Assembly (NCBI RefSeq): GCF_018332455.1 | Contig: NZ_BOPZ01000015.1 | Span: 25,762 to 89,761, forward strand | Origin: Clostridium polyendosporum | GTDB lineage: Bacteria; Bacillota; Clostridia; Clostridiales; Clostridiaceae | DNA length: 64,000 nt | Reading direction: 5' to 3' | Shown here: one piece after another, positions 9,037-18,129 of the stretch | Position numbering within the stretch: the stretch's first letter is position 1 | Layout: each line of letters starts with the position of its first letter | The notes under the pieces: model-generated | What the model was told of the DNA's origin: nothing | What the model saw: the letters and a program-made list of their open reading frames with translations, nothing else | Databases searched by the model: none | Made by a program: the position numbers and the translations under genes

Positions 9037-11184
9037 GTGGATATAAGTAAACCAATAAAAAGATTTGATGCTGAAGAAAAAATATCAGGTAGTGCTAAAT
9101 ATATTGCTGATATGGAATTTGATGATATGTTTTATGCTAAAACACTTCGTTCAACTAAAGCAAGGGCAAAAATTATAAACATTGAAATTCCTAAACTACC
9201 AAAAGGGTATTTCATTGTAGATAAGACAGACATTCCAGGAAGAAACAGAGTAAAGATAATTTTTTATGACCAACCTTTTTTTGCAGAGGACATAGTAAAT
9301 TATATTGGAGAACCTATACTACTGGTTGTCGGGCGAGAAAAGAATGTAATTTTAGACATCATATCAAAAATAAAAATAGATTATGAGGATATGGAGCCAA
9401 TTTTAAGTATAGATGAAGCAGAAAAAAACAGTAAAAAACCTATCTTTGAATTGGACAATTGTTTTGCCAAGTATGAATACTCTAAGGGAAACTTGGAAAA
9501 GGCAAAAAAGGATAGTATAAAGACTTTTATAAGAGAATACAAAACAGGTTATCAGGAGCATATATATCTTGAAACTCAAGGTATGACAGCATCATATGAA
9601 AATGGAAAAATAAAAATATGGGGTTCAATGCAGTGTCCATATTTTGTTAAAAATGCAGTTGTAGAAGCCTTAGGATGTGATACGGATAAGGTACAGGTTA
9701 TACAAACCACAACAGGAGGGGGATTTGGTGGAAAAGAGGAGTATCCTTCATTAATTGCAGGGCAGGTGGCTGCTGCAGCACTAAAGAGCCAAAAAACAAT
9801 AAAACTAATTTTTGATAGAAGTGAGGATATAGAATGTTCCACAAAAAGACATCCATCAGTGATAAAATATAAAACCTATATTGATAAGAATAATAAAATT
9901 TTAGGGATGGACGTTGATATAAAACTTGATGGAGGAGCATACTCAGGAATGTCAAGTATAGTCCTTCAAAGAAGTATGTTTGCAGCAATTGGAGTCTATA
10001 ATGTAGAAAATGTAGTGGTTAAAGGAAAGGTTGTTGCAACTAATAATGTAATCTCTGGTGCCTTTAGAGGCTTTGGGGCTCCTCAATCATTTTTTGCACT
10101 TGAAATGCATATGGATTACATCGCTAATCAGTTAGGAATAGATAATGTAGAGTTTAGAAGGAAAAATATATTGAAGAAGGGAGATTTATCTTCAACTAGT
10201 GGAATTTTTAGAGATTATATTCCTCTCCCTGAGATAATGGAAAAAATAGAACAGATGTCTGATTATAAAAATAGAATAAGAAATAAAAGTAATGAAAGTG
10301 ATAAAAGTGATGAAAGTAAGCTTCGTGGAATAGGCTACGCAGTATTCTTCCATGGTGGAGGATTTACTGGAAGTGGAGAGCGGGATATTATAAAGGCTAA
10401 GGTAAAATTAAAAAAGAACAAATATGGAGTTGTTGAAATTTTAATATCAAATGTTGAAATGGGACAAGGAACGCAGACTTCATTAAGAAAGATTGTGGCA
10501 GCAACCTTGGGCATTTCAATTGAGAATGTTATTTATCAAAACCCTGATACAGACAGAGTTCCTGATTCAGGACCAACAGTAGCCTCAAGAACAACAATGA
10601 TTATTGGAAGACTTCTTGAAATGGCAGCAAAGGATATGAAGAAAAGATGGAGCGAAGAAGAATTTGATGTAATAAATCAATATAAACATCCTGATGGCTT
10701 TAAATGGGATGATGGAAGGTTTGTTGGAGATGCATATAATGTTTATTCATGGGGTGCAAATATAGTTGAAGTTGAGGTGAATAAATTAACCTATGAGGTT
10801 GAGGTTAAGGGTGTATGGGCAGTTTTTGATATAGGAACAGCAATTGATGAAAAAATTATTCAAGGCCAAATAGAAGGTGGAATGCTGCAGGGACTTGGAT
10901 ATGCTGGTATGGAAGTTATGCTTAGCAATAATGGAAGGATTCAACAAAGAACTAATACGGATTATATTATACCTACATCAATGGATTTTCCAAGAATAGA
11001 GAGTGCATTAGTAGAAAATCCATATAAAGAAGGACCCTTTGGTGCAAAAAGTGCAGGAGAACTCACTCTTATTGGAGCACCAGCAGCATATGCTATGGCA
11101 GTGCAGGATGCTATAGGAAGGCCACTTAATAAGATTCCTATTACTCCAGAATACTTGATGGAGGTAATAAAAAATGAGAATTAA
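9037..11184 (+). CDS. xdhD: Xanthine dehydrogenase-type molybdenum-binding subunit (set 2, XdhD-like)
   Basis: A 715-residue second Mo-binding catalytic subunit, with GGGFGGK at 227-233, GAFRGFGAPQ in the middle and the active-site glutamate Glu675 in GAKSAGE. It differs clearly from set 1 in length and sequence, so it probably has another N-heterocyclic substrate. A short Ser/Asn/Lys/Glu/Asp-rich linker (about 418-430), encoded by a small in-frame tandem repeat, interrupts the middle domain. GTG start at 9037 behind AAAGGGGGG. Here the catalytic gene comes first and the Fe-S and FAD genes follow with overlaps of 11 and 7 bases, opposite to the order of set 1. The symbol reflects resemblance only. 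Confidence 0.86.
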   Translation: MDISKPIKRFDAEEKISGSAKYIADMEFDDMFYAKTLRSTKARAKIINIEIPKLPKGYFIVDKTDIPGRNRVKIIFYDQPFFAEDIVNYIGEPILLVVGREKNVILDIISKIKIDYEDMEPILSIDEAEKNSKKPIFELDNCFAKYEYSKGNLEKAKKDSIKTFIREYKTGYQEHIYLETQGMTASYENGKIKIWGSMQCPYFVKNAVVEALGCDTDKVQVIQTTTGGGFGGKEEYPSLIAGQVAAAALKSQKTIKLIFDRSEDIECSTKRHPSVIKYKTYIDKNNKILGMDVDIKLDGGAYSGMSSIVLQRSMFAAIGVYNVENVVVKGKVVATNNVISGAFRGFGAPQSFFALEMHMDYIANQLGIDNVEFRRKNILKKGDLSSTSGIFRDYIPLPEIMEKIEQMSDYKNRIRNKSNESDKSDESKLRGIGYAVFFHGGGFTGSGERDIIKAKVKLKKNKYGVVEILISNVEMGQGTQTSLRKIVAATLGISIENVIYQNPDTDRVPDSGPTVASRTTMIIGRLLEMAAKDMKKRWSEEEFDVINQYKHPDGFKWDDGRFVGDAYNVYSWGANIVEVEVNKLTYEVEVKGVWAVFDIGTAIDEKIIQGQIEGGMLQGLGYAGMEVMLSNNGRIQQRTNTDYIIPTSMDFPRIESALVENPYKEGPFGAKSAGELTLIGAPAAYAMAVQDAIGRPLNKIPITPEYLMEVIKNEN

Positions 11185-11644
11185 CTTTATTCTTAATAAT
11201 AGAAGTACTTCTGTTGAATGTGATCCAATGATAAGACTGTTGGATATTTTAAGAGAGGTCTTTAAGCTTACTGGAGTTAAAGAAGGCTGTGGGGAAGGGG
11301 AATGTGGAGCATGTTCAGTTATCATTAATGGTAATATAGTTAATTCATGTCTTGTTCCAGCAGGAACCCTAGAGGGTGCAGAAATAACTACAATTGAGGG
11401 ATATAGGGAAACTAAAAGATATTTAATATTAAAGGAAGCCTTTGAAGAAGCAGGCGCAGTTCAATGTGGTTTTTGCATACCAGGTATGATAATGGCAGCG
11501 GAGGCTCTTTTAAGTAAAAATAAGAACCCAACTGAGAGGGATATAAGAGAAGGAATATCGGGAAATCTATGCAGATGTACGGGCTACAGTATGATTGTCG
11601 AGGCTATAGGGATTGCGGCTAAAAAAGGTGATGGCCTATGGTGA
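11174..11644 (+). CDS. Xanthine dehydrogenase-type 2Fe-2S subunit (set 2)
   Basis: A 156-residue iron-sulfur subunit with Cys39, Cys44, Cys47 and Cys59 for the plant-type cluster and Cys98, Cys101, Cys133 and Cys135 (CGFC, CRC) for the second. Starts at an ATG inside the end of the Mo subunit and overlaps the FAD subunit start. It is the electron relay of the second molybdenum hydroxylase. Confidence 0.92.
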   Translation: MRINFILNNRSTSVECDPMIRLLDILREVFKLTGVKEGCGEGECGACSVIINGNIVNSCLVPAGTLEGAEITTIEGYRETKRYLILKEAFEEAGAVQCGFCIPGMIMAAEALLSKNKNPTERDIREGISGNLCRCTGYSMIVEAIGIAAKKGDGLW

Positions 11645-12480
11645 AAGCAATTATTCCTAAAGATATAGACGAGGCATTACAATTTATGGAAAAAACAGAG
11701 GTTTATGTAGTAGCTGGAGGTACTGATCTTATGGTTAAAAAGAAAGGATGGTCAGGTGTAGCTCCGTATTTTGATAAACCTATTATTTTTATTAAATACC
11801 TTAATGAATTAAAGGAAATTAAATTAGAGAAAAATATATTAAAGATAGGTGCTGGATGTACCTTTAAGGATATTGTTGATAGTGATAAAACATCACAATA
11901 TCTTAAAGAGGTTTCTTTAAATATAGCATCTCCAGCAATAAGAAATATTGCAACTATCGGTGGAAATATATGCAATGCTTCACCAGCAGCAGATATTTTA
12001 CCACCTTTATATGCTGTAAGAGCAGAGGTTGTTTTAGAAAGTACAGATGGAAAAAGAAATGTTCCAATTGAGGATTTTATATTAGGACCTAGAAAGATAA
12101 ATATAAAAAAAGGGGAACTATTAAAGGAAATAATCATACCCACAATAAAATGTTCAAAGTTCTACTATAAAAAAATAGGCACAAGAAAAAGTATTGCTCT
12201 TTCTAAACTGTCTTTTTTTGGATTTGCAAATGTTGAAAGTAAAAAAATAGAAGATATTAAACTGGCATTTGGAGCGGTAGGACCTACAGTAGTAATATCA
12301 AAAGATATAGAGAACTCATTAAAGGGTATTCCTATAGATGAAATACAAAATATAGTTAAAAGTATAAAAGAAGAATACTCAAAGCTTCTAAATCCTATTG
12401 ATGACCAAAGGTCAACAGCGGAGTATAGAAGAAATATTGCATTGAATTTATTGGAGGACTTCCTATTAAATATAATATAG
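11638..12480 (+). CDS. Xanthine dehydrogenase-type FAD-binding subunit (set 2)
   Basis: A 280-residue FAD-binding subunit with the classical loops VVAGGTDLM (24-32) and NIATIGGNICNASPAAD (103-119) and a C-terminal CO-dehydrogenase flavoprotein-type domain. It is the last gene of the purine operon. ATG at 11638 overlaps the previous stop by seven bases. No clear terminator follows; a dispersed repeat begins about 45 bases downstream. Confidence 0.9.
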   Translation: MVKAIIPKDIDEALQFMEKTEVYVVAGGTDLMVKKKGWSGVAPYFDKPIIFIKYLNELKEIKLEKNILKIGAGCTFKDIVDSDKTSQYLKEVSLNIASPAIRNIATIGGNICNASPAADILPPLYAVRAEVVLESTDGKRNVPIEDFILGPRKINIKKGELLKEIIIPTIKCSKFYYKKIGTRKSIALSKLSFFGFANVESKKIEDIKLAFGAVGPTVVISKDIENSLKGIPIDEIQNIVKSIKEEYSKLLNPIDDQRSTAEYRRNIALNLLEDFLLNII

Positions 12481-12529
12481 AATGTTAGGTTATAGCTAGA
12501 TAGCTTCATAACTGAATTTATAATCCAGG

Positions 12530-12562
12530 GCATACAAGTTCATATTGAAGTTGTTTATCTTT
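12530..12562 (+). repeat. Dispersed intergenic repeat copy
   Basis: This stretch (core TACAAGTTCATATTGAAG, then TTGTTTATCTTTA) matches the sequence just upstream of ygeW (4-30) and, reversed, two stretches near 46.7-46.9 kb. It gives spurious in-frame TTG starts for both ygeW and the next gene. Confidence 0.6.
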
Positions 12563-12589
12563 ATAAAGGAGATACATGGATTACAAAAT

Positions 12590-13222
12590 GTGTTAAATGA
12601 AGGGGGGATTAAAACGTTATCTGAAGAATTTATTCGGAGGTTAGTTTTAATAGCAATTTCTTTAGCATTACTTAGTTTTACAGAAGGGTGTTCAACAGAA
12701 AGTAATTCAAGCGTAGAAACAAAGAAGACAACTAGTGAAGCTGCTAATTCATCAACTCAAGTACAAAAGGTAGAAGATAATCAGGTGGATAAAAGAGAAA
12801 ATGAAGAAATAGTTTATAATAAGTATACAAATTCAAGATATGGATTTTCTATAGATTATCCTAATAATTATAAGATTGAAGAAACTTCACAAAATAGAGA
12901 TGGAGCAATTATATCATCTGACAAAGCAAAACTTATTGTTTTTGGAAACAATAATGTGCTTAATTATGGTGTGAAATCATATTATGATTTTGATACTAGC
13001 CAAATCAAAGAAAAAATAAAATACAAAGTTATCAAAGATAATTGGTTTATTATTTCTTGGATAGAAGGCGATAATATAGTTTATCAGAAAACTGTAGTAG
13101 GAAAAGGATCAGCAAATACATTTATCTTCACATATTCAAAAGTAGATGCTAGTAAATATGATGAAGCTGTAAAAAGATTAAATGAAAGTTTCAAAACTCC
13201 AGGAATTAACGAATCACATTAA
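12590..13222 (+). CDS. PsbP-like secreted lipoprotein, start uncertain (possible frameshift)
   Basis: About 210 residues. The C-terminal 135 residues look like the small PsbP-type lipoproteins of clostridia (YGFSIDYP start, FIFTYSK near the end). A hydrophobic signal segment ends in FTEGC, a weak lipobox, followed by a Ser/Thr/Lys-rich linker. The start is a problem: in this frame only TTG 12545 (in a repeat) or GTG 12590 are available, neither well placed for a ribosome binding site. An ATG at 12597 in another frame reads MKGGLKRYLKNLF, a typical signal-peptide start, and would join the hydrophobic core after a one-base frameshift near 12640. Either the sequence or the gene may carry a frameshift. 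Confidence 0.6.
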   Translation: MLNEGGIKTLSEEFIRRLVLIAISLALLSFTEGCSTESNSSVETKKTTSEAANSSTQVQKVEDNQVDKRENEEIVYNKYTNSRYGFSIDYPNNYKIEETSQNRDGAIISSDKAKLIVFGNNNVLNYGVKSYYDFDTSQIKEKIKYKVIKDNWFIISWIEGDNIVYQKTVVGKGSANTFIFTYSKVDASKYDEAVKRLNESFKTPGINESH

Positions 13223-13263
13223 TTTTAAAAATAATTTAAAGCTTATAAAACGGAGGAATTAAA

Positions 13264-13812
13264 TTGTTAGAGTTACTTAAAAAAAGAAGAAGTATTAGAA
13301 AATTTAAGGATAAAGAAATTGAAAAAGAAAAAATTACGCAGTTGATACAAGGTGCTCTCTTATCACCGTCTTCTAGAGGGAAAAAGCCTTGGGAATTTAT
13401 TGTTATAACAGATAAGAACATTCTAGATAAATTATCTTTTTCTAAACAGGCTGGATCAACTTTTTTAAAGAATGCGCCTTTAGGAATTGTTATACTTGGG
13501 AATCCAGATGTTAGTGATGTGTGGATAGAAGATACATCAATAGCTACGACACTTATTCAATTGTTGGCAGAATCTATAGGATTAGGTTCTTGTTGGATTC
13601 AGATTAGGGAAAGAAACCATAACAACAATATCAAATCGGAGGATTATGTTCGTCAGATTTTGAATATTCCAGAAAATATTAGAGTAGAATCTATTGTTGC
13701 TGTAGGATATTCAGATGAAATGAAGACTCCATATGAAGAAGAGGACTTGAAATATGATAAAGTATTCTTAAATAGTTACAAGAATCAATATAATTTAAAA
13801 GAATTAAAATAA
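13264..13812 (+). CDS. Nitroreductase-family flavoprotein
   Basis: A 182-residue nitroreductase-like protein. The N-terminal RRSIRKF motif binds FMN phosphate, and the SPSSRGKKPWEFIV and GLGSCWIQI segments are typical of the family. It probably uses FMN and NAD(P)H in the cytosol; the substrate is unknown. TTG start behind CGGAGGAATTAAA. It stands alone between the lipoprotein gene and a terminator. Confidence 0.85.
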   Translation: MLELLKKRRSIRKFKDKEIEKEKITQLIQGALLSPSSRGKKPWEFIVITDKNILDKLSFSKQAGSTFLKNAPLGIVILGNPDVSDVWIEDTSIATTLIQLLAESIGLGSCWIQIRERNHNNNIKSEDYVRQILNIPENIRVESIVAVGYSDEMKTPYEEEDLKYDKVFLNSYKNQYNLKELK

Positions 13813-13822
13813 TAGGTTCTTT

Positions 13823-13856
13823 AAGAGCATCTTAGAAATAAGGGTGCTCTTTTTTT
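13823..13856 (+). terminator. Intrinsic terminator after nitroreductase
   Basis: Stem AAGAGCA/TGCTCTT (13823-13829 with 13845-13851) followed by a run of Ts. Confidence 0.75.
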
Positions 13857-14052
13857 AAGGAAAAGACTAGAATCACTTGGTTCTATTATCTTAACTGTAA
13901 ATCATCAGATGCATAAGATTATCCTTTTAAGAAACCTAATTTCAATTTTTACGTGCAACAAATTAGAAATGAAAATTAGTGTTTGGATAAAGAAACTAGA
14001 AAGTTTTATATAAACATTAAAGGTACATTATTTAAATATATATATATTAATA

Positions 14053-14165
14053 ATGCTTTTAAGCATGGAAACTTGTAGAAATAGACTATGAATGATGTAT
14101 TCATAGTAAATACTTCTAACAGCGTAAGTTTATCTACGCTAGCAAGGTTGTTTCAACCTTTTATA
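14053..14165 (+). ncRNA. Candidate structured leader RNA with terminator upstream of GT2-GtrA gene
   Basis: Several perfect stems are packed here: ATGCTT/AAGCAT (14053-14066), ACTATGAAT/ATTCATAGT (14085-14107) enclosed by TAGAA/TTCTA, AGCGTA/TACGCT (14121-14140), and AAGGTTG/CAACCTT plus Ts (14144-14164). The loop of the fourth stem (AAGTTT, 14126-14131) is complementary to AAACTT at 14069-14074, a possible pseudoknot. This layout resembles a riboswitch with a transcription terminator in front of the glycosyltransferase. I cannot assign it to a riboswitch class; the c-di-GMP, SAM and purine cores I know do not match. Confidence 0.5.
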
Positions 14166-14209
14166 AAACTTAAATTCTTTTTTTATATAACTAATTTGGG
14201 GGGACTTAT

Positions 14210-15340
14210 ATGGAAAATGAAAAGAATTATTTTCATTCCAAAACACATCCATTAAAAGATATTGTAGTATTAATTCCAGCTTTTAATCCAGATAATAAGT
14301 TAGTTATACTTATCAATGAACTTACCGAGCTTGGAGTAGAAAATATTATTGTTGTTGATGATGGTTCAAAGAATGAATGTAAAAATATTTTTGAGATCAT
14401 CAGAAGCTTTAATCAATGTGATGTTCTACAACATGCTGTAAATTTAGGAAAAGGAAGAGCACTTAAAACAGGATTTAACCATTTTTTAAATCATTATAAA
14501 GGATTTACAGGAGTAATTACAGTGGATGCTGATGGTCAACATAAATGTGGAGATATTGTTAAAGTTGCACAGGCATTAGGTGACAATCAGAACAGCTTGA
14601 TTTTAGGAACCCGTAATTTTAAAGATAAAAACATACCATTTAGAAGTCGATTTGGCAATTTAATGACTGCTAAATTATTTAATTATTTTGCTGGTATGAA
14701 TATTTCTGACACACAAACTGGTCTTAGGGGAATTCCATATCATAATGTGTTGTCAATGATAAAAATAAGCGGTGAAAAATATGAATTTGAGATGAATATG
14801 CTGATGGAGTGTATTCAGAAAAGAACTGATATTAAGGAAATTGGAATTGAAACAATATATATAGATGAAAATAAATCTTCTCATTTTAATCCGATCACAG
14901 ATTCAGTGAGAATTTATGTAGTATTTTTAAAGTTTATATTTTCCTCTTTTGCATCCTTTTTTGTTGATATACTTTCATTTATTATATTTATAAAGGTATT
15001 TGTAATATTAGTGCCTGACTATTTTATCTTATTATCAACAATAGGTTCTAGAGTTCTTTCATCTGCATTTAACTATACTGTCAATCGTAAAGCTGTGTTT
15101 TACTTTAAAGATAATAAGAAGAATACAATGATGAAGTATTATTTGTTATGCATAATTCAAATGTTTGTATCAGCTTTGGGAGTTTCATTTATCTATAATC
15201 AAATTCATCAATATGAGGTAGTTATTAAAATGGTTGTAGACTCATTATTATTTTTAACTAGCTTTAGAATTCAAAGAGATTGGGTTTTTAAATCTAAAAC
15301 TAGTTCTAATAGTTTGACATGGGAAAACTTTCGTCAATGA
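14210..15340 (+). CDS. Glycosyltransferase family 2 fused to GtrA-like membrane domain
   Basis: 376 residues. The N-terminal GT2 domain (about 15-235) has VDDGS at 49-53 and the DADGQ nucleotide-sugar/metal motif at 106-110, as in dolichol-phosphate-mannose synthase-like enzymes. The C-terminal 130 residues contain about four membrane segments like GtrA flippase-type proteins. A lipid-linked sugar made at the inner membrane face and then translocated is the expected role (family knowledge). The ATG lies behind TTTGGGGGGAC. It stands alone and is preceded by a structured leader, so it may be regulated by transcription termination. Confidence 0.85.
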   Translation: MENEKNYFHSKTHPLKDIVVLIPAFNPDNKLVILINELTELGVENIIVVDDGSKNECKNIFEIIRSFNQCDVLQHAVNLGKGRALKTGFNHFLNHYKGFTGVITVDADGQHKCGDIVKVAQALGDNQNSLILGTRNFKDKNIPFRSRFGNLMTAKLFNYFAGMNISDTQTGLRGIPYHNVLSMIKISGEKYEFEMNMLMECIQKRTDIKEIGIETIYIDENKSSHFNPITDSVRIYVVFLKFIFSSFASFFVDILSFIIFIKVFVILVPDYFILLSTIGSRVLSSAFNYTVNRKAVFYFKDNKKNTMMKYYLLCIIQMFVSALGVSFIYNQIHQYEVVIKMVVDSLLFLTSFRIQRDWVFKSKTSSNSLTWENFRQ

Positions 15341-15699
15341 TCTCTCAGTAAACAATTTCATGAGTTGTGAAAAGAATTAATATATTTTTCTAAAACAGTT
15401 TACTCGAAGAAATGATAATGGAAGAGGGGGATGGTAGTATTAAATTTTTATTTGTAATATAGAGTAATAAAGTTATATTTCCTAAAATTAGAGAAGTTAT
15501 AGAAAATTAAATTTTATTAAATATTTCTTCATTTGTTTTTCGCTAATGAGCTTCCATTTTATTCTTTATAGCACATTAATATAATATCTTCTATAGCATA
15601 TTAATAATTCTTAAGTTAATCACCATGTTCTCAGAGGAACCTGGATAAATTAGAAGTTTCTATTTGATAAATACATTTGTCTTAAAGTTGCTTTTTACA
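15341..15699. other. Intergenic region, no gene seen
   Basis: AT-rich gap between convergent genes. It holds a direct repeat of ATAGCA-ATTAAT type (15568-15580 and 15593-15605). No strong terminator was found on either strand. Confidence 0.4.
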
Positions 15700-17712
15700 C
15701 TATATTTTTTGTAATACTAGTGCTGTACGACTAGGTGAATAAATTAGTATACCTGTATTATTTCCACGCTCAGGTAGTGTTCTCGTTGAGTAAACCACAT
15801 CTTGAGATATACGAGATTGTCCACCAAATATTTCATCGTCACTACTAAATATTACTTTGTATTCGCCAGATTCACCTGTAGGAAGAGCAAATTCTGGGAA
15901 AGAGTTTGTTGGATTAAAGTTAAATAAAAATATTAGGTCATTTTTCTTATATGCTAATAATTTATCTTGTTCATCTATCCAAAGGCTTTGTAAATTATTA
16001 GATCCAACTAAATTATGCTCTTTTACAAAAGCCAACATCTCTTTATCAAATTGATATAGATAATCGTAGCGTAAATCTTTGTTTTCTGCCAAGCTCCATT
16101 GTCTACGTGCATATTTGTAGCTCCAGTTATTACCTTCTCTCGGGAAGTCAATCCACTCTGGATGACCGAATTCATTACCCATGAAATTCAGATAACCGTC
16201 ACCAGAAAGGGTAATAGTACTGAATCTAATCATCTTATGAAGATCAATTGCTCTGCTGACCTGTAAATTTTGTTGATGTTTAGACATATTCCAGTACATT
16301 TCCTTATCTGCCAGCCAGAAAATGATAGTTTTATCACCAACTAGTGCTTGGTCATGTGATTCAGCATATCCGATTTTCTTTTCCTGTGGACGGCCGGTAG
16401 TTAATTCATGCCATAATTTCCACATACTCCAGTTTTCATCAGAGCACTTGCTCAGTGTATTTATCCAGAAGTCCGGTATTCCCATAGCCAATCTATAGTC
16501 GAATCCTATACCACCATCTCTAACTGGAAGGCACATTCCCGGCATACCACTCATGTCTTCAGCTATAGTTATAGCATCTGGGCGTATTTCTCTTATTAAT
16601 TCATTTGCAAGCTGTAAATAATTAAGTGCATCTATATCAGTATTCATACTAAAATATTTTTCATAATTATCGAAGGCTGTACCTAGGCCATTGTCATGGT
16701 ATATCATAGAGGTTATACCATCAAAGCGGAATCCATCAAAGTGGTACTCATCCATCCAGAATTTTATATTTGATAATAGAAAATGAATAACTTCGTATTT
16801 TCCATAGTTAAAGAGTTTAGAATCCCAAGCAGAATGGTTACCTCTGCCACCACCGTGGAAGAATTGGTAATCAGTACCATCAAATTCATTAATGCCCTCT
16901 GCAATATTCTTTACAGCGTGGGAGTGTACTATATCCATCAATACAACTATACCCATAGAATGAGCAGTATCAATTAATTCTTTTAAATCATCTGGTGTTC
17001 CAAACCAGGAAGAAACAGCGAAGAAGTTAGATACATGGTAGCCAAAAGAAGCATAATAAGGGTGGTTCATTACTGCCATTAATTGTACTGCAGTGTACCC
17101 ATTAGCTTTTATTCTTGGAAGTACGTTTTCAGTAAATTCCTTAAAACTACCTATTCCTTCTTTTTCTTGAGCCATACCTATATGTGCTTCATAAATAAGT
17201 AGTGGTTTTGCGTTATCGGCAGAAAAAGTTTGGTCAGTCCATTTAAAAGAAGCCTCTGGCATCCAAATTTGACCAGCAAAATCGTGTGTTACAGGGTCTT
17301 GTGCAGTACGGCGAATATAAAGAGGTATTCTATCGCGTGATATTCCGTTGGCTTCTACGCGTACTTTAACACGTGACAAATGCTTAAGTGCTTCTACACC
17401 CGGTAAGAAAATCTCCCAATAGCCTTCTTTTTTCTCTAGAGGATGTGTTTCAGGATTCCAATCATTAAAATCACCAATTAGATAAAGTGCGTCCGCCTCA
17501 GGAGCCCATTCTCTATAATACCATCCGTCTTCTACTAAATGAAAACCATAAAATAAATGTCCATTGGCAAATGATTTAAAATCACCATTTTTACCAACTA
17601 GGGCCTCCTTAGTGTGGTTATACTTGTCCATACGTAGATTTAGATCCCCTTCAAATGGCTTAAGCCATGGATCGATTTCAAGTATTTTAAGCGTATTATT
17701 AGTACTTTTCAT
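15700..17712 (-). CDS. glgB: 1,4-alpha-glucan branching enzyme, eukaryote-like type
   Basis: A 670-residue GH13 branching enzyme: N-terminal CBM48-like domain (about 55-165), catalytic barrel with nucleophile Asp331 (FRFDG), acid/base Glu385 (AEDMSG) and Asp454 (ESHDQ), and a C-terminal beta domain. Segments such as LMAVMNHPYYASFGYHV, DTAHSMGIVVLMDIVHSHA and GNEFGHPEWIDFPREGN strongly resemble eukaryotic branching enzymes (GH13_8) rather than the usual bacterial GlgB. It would create alpha-1,6 branches in a glycogen or granulose-like polymer. It starts at an ATG behind AAAGGAGAT. No other glycogen gene lies nearby. Confidence 0.93.
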   Translation of the reverse strand: MKSTNNTLKILEIDPWLKPFEGDLNLRMDKYNHTKEALVGKNGDFKSFANGHLFYGFHLVEDGWYYREWAPEADALYLIGDFNDWNPETHPLEKKEGYWEIFLPGVEALKHLSRVKVRVEANGISRDRIPLYIRRTAQDPVTHDFAGQIWMPEASFKWTDQTFSADNAKPLLIYEAHIGMAQEKEGIGSFKEFTENVLPRIKANGYTAVQLMAVMNHPYYASFGYHVSNFFAVSSWFGTPDDLKELIDTAHSMGIVVLMDIVHSHAVKNIAEGINEFDGTDYQFFHGGGRGNHSAWDSKLFNYGKYEVIHFLLSNIKFWMDEYHFDGFRFDGITSMIYHDNGLGTAFDNYEKYFSMNTDIDALNYLQLANELIREIRPDAITIAEDMSGMPGMCLPVRDGGIGFDYRLAMGIPDFWINTLSKCSDENWSMWKLWHELTTGRPQEKKIGYAESHDQALVGDKTIIFWLADKEMYWNMSKHQQNLQVSRAIDLHKMIRFSTITLSGDGYLNFMGNEFGHPEWIDFPREGNNWSYKYARRQWSLAENKDLRYDYLYQFDKEMLAFVKEHNLVGSNNLQSLWIDEQDKLLAYKKNDLIFLFNFNPTNSFPEFALPTGESGEYKVIFSSDDEIFGGQSRISQDVVYSTRTLPERGNNTGILIYSPSRTALVLQKI

Positions 17713-18129
17713 TAGAAATCTCCTTTCTCATTCATCAAAAGAGTTTTTAATTAGAATCTTTACATTCACTCTTTGGCTTTACAATGAAGTTACATTTTTT
17801 CTCAAATTTCCATATTTTTTGTACTACAATTTCAATTTTATTACAATTACCAGTTGTTGTAAATGAAAATTTGATAAATTTTGATAAAATTAATGATTTT
17901 TTAGGGTGAATTCTCTTAAAAGGGTCACAAAATTAGCTTTTACTCATAAAATATATAAGATGGAATTTAATATTTTTAATTTTTAAATAGGTGTTATTAG
18001 TGAGGTGTAAAGTTTTTGGAAAAATGTAAAGCTACAGAGAACAGGATAAAAACCTTGATTTTTAAGCTTAAATTATATATAATATAGTTAAAGTAGTTTT
18101 ATATTTTTAGCTAATATCAATTAGCCTAT

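Noticed and set aside
11703..12143. Minus-strand 146-codon frame opposite the set 2 FAD subunit
   Set aside because: Antisense shadow of a conserved gene, no start signals.
14053..14165. c-di-GMP-I, c-di-GMP-II, SAM or purine riboswitch for the leader before the glycosyltransferase
   Set aside because: The conserved core sequences of these classes, as far as I know them, are not present; only the general build is riboswitch-like.
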